NCBI RefSeq assembly: GCF_002213415.1
Contig: NZ_NJGU01000010.1
Coordinates: 186,001 to 250,000, forward strand
Source: Herbaspirillum robiniae
GTDB lineage: Bacteria > Pseudomonadota > Gammaproteobacteria > Burkholderiales > Burkholderiaceae_D
Direction of reading: 5' to 3'
Length of the DNA stretch: 64,000 nt
Position numbers and translations under genes: made by a program. Under the pieces are notes generated by a model that saw only the letters and a program-made list of their open reading frames with translations, was not told where the DNA came from and made no database searches. Each line of letters begins with the position of its first letter. Position 1 is the first letter of the stretch. Shown here piece by piece: positions 26,639 through 33,499 of this stretch.

Positions 26639-27513
26639 GCCGCGGGCGCATCGTCGGCGGTTCGCTCTTCCCCTGGCTGCTGCTCACGCCGGGCATGCTG
26701 TTCCTGATCGCCTTCCTGGTCGCGCCCGGCCTGCTGCTGGCCGCGCTGTCGCTGCGCGACGTCGACGGCATGCTGATGGTGCTGCCGACCTACGGCTTCT
26801 CGCAGTACATCAAGGTCTTCACCAGCGCCGGCTATCTCGACGCGCTGGGCACCACGCTGTGGGTGGCCGCGCTGACCGCCGTGCTGTGCGTGCTGCTGGC
26901 ATGGCCTGCGGCCTGGCTGCTGGTCAACACCCGCAGCCGCGCCTGGCGCACGGTGCTGTACGTGATCCTGATCTCGCCGCTGCTGACCAGCGTGGTGATC
27001 CGCACCTTCGCCTGGATCGTGCTGCTGGCGCAGAACGGCCTGATCAACGACGTGCTGCGCAAGCTGGGCGTGATCGACGCGCCGCTGGCGCTGCTGTGGA
27101 ACATGAAGGCGGTGATCGTGGCCTACGTGCAGGTGATGCTGCCGTTCGCGGTGTTGCCGCTGGCGACCTCGCTGGGCGAGATCCCGCCGGCGCTGCCGCG
27201 CGCCTCGCAGTCGCTGGGCGCCGGCGCGCGTCATACCTTCTTCAACGTGCTGCTGCCGCTGACCATCCCGGGCATGATGAGCGGCGCCATCATCGTCTTC
27301 GCGCTGGCCGCGGGCAGCTACGTCACGCCGCTGCTGATCGGCGGGCGCCTGCAGCCGCTGCTGCCGATCAATATCTATCAACAGGCGCTGCAGATCGCCA
27401 ACCTGCCGCTGGCGGCCGCGCTGTCGCTGACGCTGCTGGCGGTGACGGCGATCATCGCCGCCGTCATGAGCCGCCTGCAGAAACAATGGGAGCGCCGCGT
27501 CTATGGCCACTGA
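26635..27513 (+). CDS. ABC transporter permease 1 (PotB-like)
   Basis: 292 residues with about six membrane helices. The EAA-type coupling segment PRASQSLGAGARHTFFNVLLPLTIPGMMSGAIIVFALAAGSYVTPLLIGG (about 190-240) is typical of PotB-type permeases, as is the ending YQQALQIANLPLAAALSLTLLAVT. The ATG overlaps the ATPase stop and the next permease starts 11 bp before its end, so all four transporter genes are tightly coupled. Confidence 0.9.
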   Translation: MSRGRIVGGSLFPWLLLTPGMLFLIAFLVAPGLLLAALSLRDVDGMLMVLPTYGFSQYIKVFTSAGYLDALGTTLWVAALTAVLCVLLAWPAAWLLVNTRSRAWRTVLYVILISPLLTSVVIRTFAWIVLLAQNGLINDVLRKLGVIDAPLALLWNMKAVIVAYVQVMLPFAVLPLATSLGEIPPALPRASQSLGAGARHTFFNVLLPLTIPGMMSGAIIVFALAAGSYVTPLLIGGRLQPLLPINIYQQALQIANLPLAAALSLTLLAVTAIIAAVMSRLQKQWERRVYGH

Positions 27514-28318
27514 CAACGACACCCTGCGCACCTCCGGCGGACCCTGGCGCTGGGCCGGGATGGGCGCCGGCGCGCTGGTCTACCTGTTCCTGCTGCTGCC
27601 GGTGCTGGTGATCTTCCTCTCGGCGTTCAGCCCGGAGGCTTATCCGCAGTTTCCGCCCAAGTCGTTCTCGCTGCGCTGGTTCCAGGCTTTTGTCGATAAC
27701 GGCGCGTGGCTGCGCGCGCTGCAGGTGAGCGCGTGGCTGCTGCTGGTGGTGACGCCGCTGACCACCATCCTCGGCACCACCGCCGCCTATGCGCTGGCGC
27801 GGCTGGATTTTCGCGGGCGCGAGCTGCTGCAGGCCTTCGTGCTGTCGCCGCTGATCATTCCGCAGGTGGTGCTGGGCATCGCGCTGTTGTATGTGCTGAC
27901 CGCGGCCGGCCTGGCCGGCTCGATGGCGGGCCTGGCGATCGGCCACACGCTGGTGGCGCTGCCCTATGCGGTGCGCACCGTCTCGGTCAGCCTGGCCAGC
28001 ATGGACCGCCGGCTGGAGGCGGCGTCGATGAACCTCGGCGCCACGCCGGCCTATACCTTCCGTCATGTGACGCTGCCGCTGATCCGGCCGGGCATCGTGG
28101 CCGGCGCCGTGTTCGCCGCGGTGACCTCGTTCGGCGAGGTCTCGGTAAGCCTGTTCCTGACCGCGCCGGGCACGGTGAGCATGCCGGTGCGCATCTTCAC
28201 CTACATCGACCAGACTTTCGACCCGGTGGTCAATGCCGTGTCGGCGGTGTTCATCGTGCTGGCGGTAGCGGCGCTGGTGCTGATCGAGCGCACCATCGGC
28301 CTGACCAAGGCCATGTGA
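27503..28318 (+). CDS. ABC transporter permease 2 (PotC-like)
   Basis: 271 residues with six membrane helices. FSPEAYPQFPPKSFSLRWFQAFVDNGAWLRALQVSAWL (about 35-72) is the usual PotC opening, and LEAASMNLGATPAYTFRHVTLPLIRPGIVAGAVFAAVTSFGEVSVSLFL (about 170-218) the coupling region. It completes the importer with the three genes upstream. It is the last gene of the hyuAB unit. No hairpin terminator is visible in the 99 bp that follow. Confidence 0.9.
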   Translation: MATDNDTLRTSGGPWRWAGMGAGALVYLFLLLPVLVIFLSAFSPEAYPQFPPKSFSLRWFQAFVDNGAWLRALQVSAWLLLVVTPLTTILGTTAAYALARLDFRGRELLQAFVLSPLIIPQVVLGIALLYVLTAAGLAGSMAGLAIGHTLVALPYAVRTVSVSLASMDRRLEAASMNLGATPAYTFRHVTLPLIRPGIVAGAVFAAVTSFGEVSVSLFLTAPGTVSMPVRIFTYIDQTFDPVVNAVSAVFIVLAVAALVLIERTIGLTKAM

Positions 28319-28417
28319 GCATTCCCACCCGGCGATACGCGCCGTATGGTCACAATGTTGTCACACGAGTTAAATATGATCGCTGATTGATCAAAATTTC
28401 ATTCGCGGGCAAGCACG

Positions 28418-29710
28418 GTGGACAGCCATTTCAGCCTTTCCCCGGCGATGGGGAACAAGTTGTTTCAACCGACGGCGGGGGCGCTGGCGGTGAATGTACC
28501 GGTGGTCTCGTTCGATGAGAACAATGCCAGGGTGCTGGAGATCTTCGGCCAGCACAAGGAGCTGGTGAGCCTGCCGGTGGTCGAGGGGGACCGGCCGATC
28601 GGCCTGATCAGCCGGCATATCTTCATGTCGCAGATGTCCAAGCCGTATCACCGCGAGCTGTATGAGCGCAAGAGCTGCATCGCGTTCATGGACAAGGACC
28701 CGCTGATCGTCGACACCGGCACGCCCATCGAAACCCTGGGCGCGATGGCGGTCGCCTCCGGCGACAAGACGCTGGCCGACGGTTTCCTGATCGTCGAGGG
28801 CGAGCGGTTGCGCGGGCTCGGCTCCGGCCTTGAGCTCATGCGCGAGCTGGTGGCCCTGCAGGTCGAGAAGAACCGCCAGGTCATGCAGAGCATCGACTAC
28901 GCCAGCGTGATCCAGCGCGCCATGCTCAGCGCCTCGCGCTCGGCCATGTCGCAGGCGCTGGACGACGCCTGCCTGGTCTGGGAGCCGCGCGACGTGGTCG
29001 GCGGCGACTTCTACCATTTCGAACATCATCCCGACGGCTGGTTCGCCGCCGTGGCCGACTGCACCGGGCACGGCGTGCCGGGGGCCTTCCTGACCCTGAT
29101 CGCATCGTCGTCGCTGAAACAGGCGCTGGAGCTGCACGGGCCGCGCAATCCGGCGCTGGTGATGAACGAGGTCAACCGCAGCATGAAGCGCGTGCTGGGC
29201 CAGCAGGGCGGATCGGGCAAGGAGGCCGGCGCGCAGTCGGATCTGCAGTCCGAATCCGACGACGGCATGGACGCCTGCTTCTTCTGGTTCGACGCCGGCA
29301 CGCGCGAGCTGACCTGCGCCAACGCCAAGATGTCGCTGTTCGTGCTCTCGGGCGAGGGCGACGAGGTGCAGACCATCGACGGCAAGCGCACCGGACTGGG
29401 CTACGTCGACACCCCCGACGACATGCAATGGGACAACCGCAGCGTGCAGGTCGCGCCGGGCGCCATCGTGTTCGTCTCCACCGACGGCATCATCGACCAG
29501 ATCGGCGGCGCCAAGAACATCGCCTTCGGCAAGCAGCGCCTGCGCAAGAGCATGCTGGAGCATCGCCACCTGCCGATGGCCGAGCTCGGCCGCCAGGTCA
29601 TGGCGGGGCACCGCAGCTACCAGGGCGGCCAGCGCCGCCGCGATGACGTCACCTTCTTCGGCGCCCGCCTGGGCGGCGCCGCCAACCTTCAACACGGACA
29701 ACAGGCATGA
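28418..29710 (+). CDS. SiaA-type PP2C phosphatase with N-terminal CBS-like domains
   Basis: 430 residues. The N-terminal 130 residues look like a CBS pair (VPVVSFDENNARVLEIF...LVSLPVVEGDRPIGLISRHIF, then DPLIVDTGTPIETLGAMA...GFLIVEGERLRGLGSG). A short helix (about 150-170) leads to a SpoIIE/PP2C phosphatase domain with metal-binding aspartates in RDVVGGDFYHF (about 190-200), VADCTGHGVPGAFL (about 209-222) and STDGIIDQIGG (about 350-360). By analogy with Pseudomonas SiaA it should dephosphorylate the SiaC-like protein two genes downstream. The known SiaA is a membrane HAMP protein; this one is soluble. The GTG at 28418 lacks a good ribosome binding site, and ATG at 28448 is an alternative. Confidence 0.82.
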   Translation: MDSHFSLSPAMGNKLFQPTAGALAVNVPVVSFDENNARVLEIFGQHKELVSLPVVEGDRPIGLISRHIFMSQMSKPYHRELYERKSCIAFMDKDPLIVDTGTPIETLGAMAVASGDKTLADGFLIVEGERLRGLGSGLELMRELVALQVEKNRQVMQSIDYASVIQRAMLSASRSAMSQALDDACLVWEPRDVVGGDFYHFEHHPDGWFAAVADCTGHGVPGAFLTLIASSSLKQALELHGPRNPALVMNEVNRSMKRVLGQQGGSGKEAGAQSDLQSESDDGMDACFFWFDAGTRELTCANAKMSLFVLSGEGDEVQTIDGKRTGLGYVDTPDDMQWDNRSVQVAPGAIVFVSTDGIIDQIGGAKNIAFGKQRLRKSMLEHRHLPMAELGRQVMAGHRSYQGGQRRRDDVTFFGARLGGAANLQHGQQA

Positions 29711-30270
29711 GCGGTATCCAGCAGGAATGGGCGGAGTTCCAGAGCTACGTAGAGCGTCGCGACGTGATCTTCTATTACGTCGGATATTTTTCGCAGACCA
29801 TCATCGCGGCCATGGCCGATGCGGTGAAGCTGCGCGCCGAGCACACCGGCGCGGTCGGCCAGACGCGCCGCAAGCTGTTCTCCTCCTTCATCGAGATGGC
29901 GCAGAACATCGTCCACTACTCGTCCGACCTGCACGAGAAGGAAGGCCGCGCGACCGAGCCGTCAATGCGCCACGGCGCGGTGTTCATCACCCTGACCGAC
30001 GGCATCTATTACCTGCATTGCGCCAATCCCGTCGACGCCGAAATGGCCGAAAAGCTGCGCGCCAAGCTCGAACACCTGCGCACCATGACCATCGACGAGA
30101 TCAAGGCCGAGTACAAGGAAATGCTGCGCTCGGAAACGCCGCCCGACAGCAAGGGCGCCGGACTGGGCTTCCTGACCGTGGCGCGCGACGCCAGCGCGCC
30201 GCTGGATTTCGAATTCTCCCCGCCGGCGGAAGACGGCGCCTTGACCTTCTATCTGAGGGCCACCATCTGA
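29707..30270 (+). CDS. siaB: SiaB-family protein kinase (DUF6272)
   Basis: 187 residues, GHKL-type ATPase. FIEMAQNIVHYSSDLHEKEGR (about 60-80) gives the N-box with conserved Glu and Asn, and KGAGLGFLTVARDASAPLDFEF (about 144-165) the G-box. SiaB phosphorylates SiaC on a threonine, holding it off the diguanylate cyclase. The start overlaps the stop of the phosphatase gene (ATGA). Gene order phosphatase-kinase-SiaC-cyclase is the same as in Pseudomonas siaABCD. Confidence 0.85.
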   Translation: MSGIQQEWAEFQSYVERRDVIFYYVGYFSQTIIAAMADAVKLRAEHTGAVGQTRRKLFSSFIEMAQNIVHYSSDLHEKEGRATEPSMRHGAVFITLTDGIYYLHCANPVDAEMAEKLRAKLEHLRTMTIDEIKAEYKEMLRSETPPDSKGAGLGFLTVARDASAPLDFEFSPPAEDGALTFYLRATI

Positions 30271-30313
30271 CGTCGCCCGGCATCGGGCCATTTTGCATTC
30301 AGGAAAAGTATTC

Positions 30314-30703
30314 ATGGACAACTTATTCATCGCCGCCAGCGCCAGTTCCCCCGAAGTCGATTTTCGCTTCGATGAACGCACGCTGGCATTGAAAGGCGAA
30401 TCCTATCCGGAGAACGCGGCGCAGTTCTGGGGCGAGATCATCGCCACGCTGCGCCGTTTCCTGGCCGACGACGAAGGCGGCGCGGCCATCACCGTGAACG
30501 TGGCGCTGTCCTACTTCAACAGCTCCAGCACCAAGATGCTGTTCTCGCTGTTCGATGCCTTGAACGAGAAGGCCGAAGAGGGCACCGAAGTGGTGCTGAA
30601 CTGGTACCACGACGAGGATGACGACACCATCTTCGAGTTCGGCCAGGAGCTGCAGGAGGATTTCTCGGCGCTCGTCTTCAATGACCACGCGGTACAGAGC
30701 TGA
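30314..30703 (+). CDS. siaC: SiaC-family partner-switch protein (DUF1987)
   Basis: 129 residues. The phosphoacceptor region SYFNSSSTKMLFSLFDAL (about 66-83) matches SiaC; Thr73 is in the place of the threonine phosphorylated by SiaB. The preceding strand LALKGESYPENAAQFW is typical of DUF1987. In Pseudomonas, unphosphorylated SiaC binds and activates SiaD. The ATG at 30314 has AGGAAAAG 5 bp upstream. It is followed directly by the cyclase gene (TGATG overlap). Confidence 0.88.
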   Translation: MDNLFIAASASSPEVDFRFDERTLALKGESYPENAAQFWGEIIATLRRFLADDEGGAAITVNVALSYFNSSSTKMLFSLFDALNEKAEEGTEVVLNWYHDEDDDTIFEFGQELQEDFSALVFNDHAVQS

Positions 30704-31416
30704 TGACCGACGTCGACCTTTTCGAGGCTGAAGCCGAGGCCCTGGAGCGCGCCAACACGGTCCTGGCCAGCGGCACGCAGGAGCTCACGCGCTACCGCGC
30801 GGCGCTGGAGGAGCTGGTGCAGAACTACGGCCAGCTGATGCGCCAGAGCCGCCGGCTGATCTCGCGCAGCGACCGCACCGAGCGCGAGCTGAACCAGCTC
30901 AATTCGCGCCTGAAGCAGCTGAGCGACGAACTCGAATACAAGGCGCGCCACGACAACCTGACCGGCGCGCTCAACCGCGGCGCGGTGTTCGAGAGCGCGC
31001 ATCGCATCCTGGAAAAATCGGCGATGTCGGTGATCGTGCTGGACATCGATTTCTTCAAGCGCATCAACGACGAGTTCGGCCATCCGACCGGCGATGCCGT
31101 GATCCGCGAGCTGGTCAATCGTCTGCGCGTGGCGCTGGGCGATGTGGGCCTGATCGGCCGCGTCGGCGGCGAGGAGTTCTCGATCCTGCTGGCCGGCATG
31201 GCGCTGGACGAGGCCGTGGTGCTGGCCGAACACATCCGCCAGGCGATCTCCGGCGAACTCTTCCCCTGCCTGCCGTCGCGTCCGGTGACCTCCAGTTTCG
31301 GCGTATCGTGGAGCGTCGCCGGCGGCGACTTCGAAGACGCCTATGCGCGCGCCGACGAGGCGCTCTACCAGGCCAAGCGCGGCGGACGCAATCGCGTGGA
31401 GCGCGAGGCGGCCTGA
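30703..31416 (+). CDS. siaD: SiaD-like diguanylate cyclase
   Basis: 237 residues. The first 80 form a helical, probably coiled-coil region that in SiaD contacts SiaC. The GGDEF domain follows: DNLTGALNRGAVFE (about 84-97), LDIDFFKRINDEFGHPTGDAVI (about 113-134) and the active loop GRVGGEEFSILLAG with GGEEF at 155-159. It should make cyclic di-GMP from two GTP. The inhibitory RxxD motif usual five residues before the loop is not seen. It is the output of the module. No membrane segment. Confidence 0.88.
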   Translation: MTDVDLFEAEAEALERANTVLASGTQELTRYRAALEELVQNYGQLMRQSRRLISRSDRTERELNQLNSRLKQLSDELEYKARHDNLTGALNRGAVFESAHRILEKSAMSVIVLDIDFFKRINDEFGHPTGDAVIRELVNRLRVALGDVGLIGRVGGEEFSILLAGMALDEAVVLAEHIRQAISGELFPCLPSRPVTSSFGVSWSVAGGDFEDAYARADEALYQAKRGGRNRVEREAA

Positions 31417-31560
31417 TCGCCGCCGCTGCCACGCTTTCTTCTTCAGCGCCCCGACGGCGTGGGGCCAACCCCGCGCCGGCCTTTGCGCTACCATCGGTGA
31501 GCCGCAGGCGGGCGCCGTGTCGGGTTCCGCCGGGCACTTGTCCACCTCGCAGGGTCTTCC

Positions 31561-32055
31561 ATGTCCATTCGCCGCCTGATCGCCGTCTCCATCCTGCCGT
31601 TGGCAGGCCTTCTTTCCGCCTGCACGCAGGCGCCCGTATCGCCTCAGGGCGGCGTCGGCGCGAGCAGCTCCACGCGCGCCGAAGCCAACAAGCGCAACGC
31701 GCTGGCGTTCTATGACGCCTTCTTCAACCGGCACGACCTGACGGCCGCGCAGCGCTACGTCGCGCCGGGCTATATCCAGCACAACCCCCGCGTGGCCAGC
31801 GGCCGCGACGCCTTCGTCAATGCCTTCACGCAGATTTTCGCGCGCTATCCCCAACGCCGCAGCACGGTCCACAAGGCCATCGCCGACGGCGACCTGGTGG
31901 CGCTGCACGTGCATACGGTGACCGGGCCGGATGACCGCGGCATGGCCATCGTCGACATCTTCCGCTTCGACGGCGACGGCAAGATCGTCGAGCACTGGGA
32001 TGTGATGCAGCCGGTGCCGGAGTCCACGGCCAGCGGCAACGGCATGTTCGACTGA
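31561..32055 (+). CDS. SnoaL-like lipoprotein
   Basis: 164 residues. MSIRRLIAVSILPLAGLLSAC is a lipoprotein signal with lipobox LLSAC (Cys21). The mature part (from about residue 45) is a SnoaL-like/NTF2 fold: ALAFYDAFFNRHDLTAAQRYVAPGYIQHNPRVASGRDAFVNAF and IVDIFRFDGDGKIVEHWDVMQPVPE. Such proteins bind small ligands or act as cyclases or hydrolases; the function here is unknown. The gene ends one base before the end of the convergent chrA. Confidence 0.82.
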   Translation: MSIRRLIAVSILPLAGLLSACTQAPVSPQGGVGASSSTRAEANKRNALAFYDAFFNRHDLTAAQRYVAPGYIQHNPRVASGRDAFVNAFTQIFARYPQRRSTVHKAIADGDLVALHVHTVTGPDDRGMAIVDIFRFDGDGKIVEHWDVMQPVPESTASGNGMFD

Positions 32056-32056
32056 A

Positions 32057-33262
32057 TCAGCCCAGGAGTGCGCCGGCGGCTGCGCAGCACAACACGGCCA
32101 GCCAGGGGGGACATCTGCCGGACTGGAGCGCCGCCAGGGCCGCAAGGGCGATGATGAAATCCTTTGGCGCAAATAAGGCCGATGTGCCGACGGGGTAATA
32201 CAGGGCCGCCGCCAGCAGTCCGACCACGGCGGCATTGACTCCACCCAGCGCCGAACGCATGCGGCTGCTGCGGCGCAGGTCGGCCCAGAACGGCATGGTG
32301 CCCGCCACCAGCAGGAAGGACGGAGCGAAGATGGCGAGCAGGCAGATCATGCCTCCCGACCAGCCGGAGGGCGCAACCTGCATTGATGCGCCGAGGAACG
32401 CGGCGAAGGTGAACAGCGGGCCGGGTACCGCCTGCGCGGCGCCGTAGCCGGCCAGGAAGACGTCGTTGCTGACCAGCCCGCCCGGAACCACTTCCGCCTG
32501 CAGCAGCGGCAGTACAACGTGGCCGCCGCCGAATACCAAGGCGCCGGTGCGGAAGAAGGCGGAGACATCGGCCAGTGCTTGCCACGGCAGTGTGGAAGCC
32601 AGCAACGGGAGCAAGGCCAGCAGGGCGCAGAACAACGCCAGCCACGCGATGCCGGCGCGCTTTGCGATGGTGACCGGCATCGGTTCATTTCCGGTTTCGT
32701 GCGGCGCCTGCAGTATCAGCACGCCGCCCACGCCTGCGACGACGATGATCGCCAATTGTCCGGCGGCGCCCGGGAGCAGCAGCGTAGCGCCGGCGGCCAA
32801 GGCCGCGATGGCGATGCGCGGTGCATCGGTGCACAGCTTGCGCGCCATGCCCAAGACGGCCTGCGCCACCACGGCAACGGCCGCCAGTTTCAGGCCGTGC
32901 AGCATATCTGGCGGCAGATGGCTTCCATGCGAAATTCCCAGCGCGAACAGGATCAGGGCGACCGCCGACGGCAAGGTAAAACCGGCCCAGGCGACAAACG
33001 CGCCCGGATAGCCATGCCGCAGGATCCCCACCGCCATGCCGACCTGGCTGCTGGCAGGTCCCGGCAAAAACTGGCAGAGCGCGACCAGGTCGGCGTAGCC
33101 TTGTTCGGACAGCCAGTGCCGGCGGGCGACGAATTCGTCGCGGAAGTAGCCGAGATGGGCGATCGGGCCGCCGAAGGAGGTCAGGCCGAGACGCAGGAAG
33201 ATCAGAAACAGGCCCCAAGTGCTTTCTTTTTCGTTTGTCGTATGAGTCTGTGTCTGGAGCAT
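32057..33262 (-). CDS. chrA: Chromate transporter ChrA
   Basis: 401 residues, long-chain CHR type with two homologous halves. Each half holds the FGG motif: LGLTSFGGPIAHLGYFRDEFV (about 22-42) and TGALVFGGGHVVLPLLQAEVVP (about 245-266); QFLPGPASSQ and AAQAVPGPLFTFAAFLGA are the paired PGP motifs. ChrA expels chromate through the inner membrane. The start at 33262 is chosen because it fits the family N-terminus and has AAGGGAAG upstream; the frame runs on further upstream. It is a single-gene unit with no chrB regulator beside it. Confidence 0.9.
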   Translation of the reverse strand: MLQTQTHTTNEKESTWGLFLIFLRLGLTSFGGPIAHLGYFRDEFVARRHWLSEQGYADLVALCQFLPGPASSQVGMAVGILRHGYPGAFVAWAGFTLPSAVALILFALGISHGSHLPPDMLHGLKLAAVAVVAQAVLGMARKLCTDAPRIAIAALAAGATLLLPGAAGQLAIIVVAGVGGVLILQAPHETGNEPMPVTIAKRAGIAWLALFCALLALLPLLASTLPWQALADVSAFFRTGALVFGGGHVVLPLLQAEVVPGGLVSNDVFLAGYGAAQAVPGPLFTFAAFLGASMQVAPSGWSGGMICLLAIFAPSFLLVAGTMPFWADLRRSSRMRSALGGVNAAVVGLLAAALYYPVGTSALFAPKDFIIALAALAALQSGRCPPWLAVLCCAAAGALLG

Positions 33263-33499
33263 CGATGCGTCTTCCCTTGATCTGGTCAGCGCCATTATGC
33301 GTCGGATCACCGAGGCCACGAGGCGTGTCGCGGGTCGCCGTTGCCGGATTGGGACGTTGCGCATGCGGAACGGCAAAGCGCTGTACCGGCCGCCGACTCT
33401 TGGCTATGATTTATCCACAAGCAACACCTGCGCGCAGGACGTTGCGTTACGACAAGAACGGCCCGTGGGGAGCCGCATAAGAAGCAGGGACGGGAAGGG

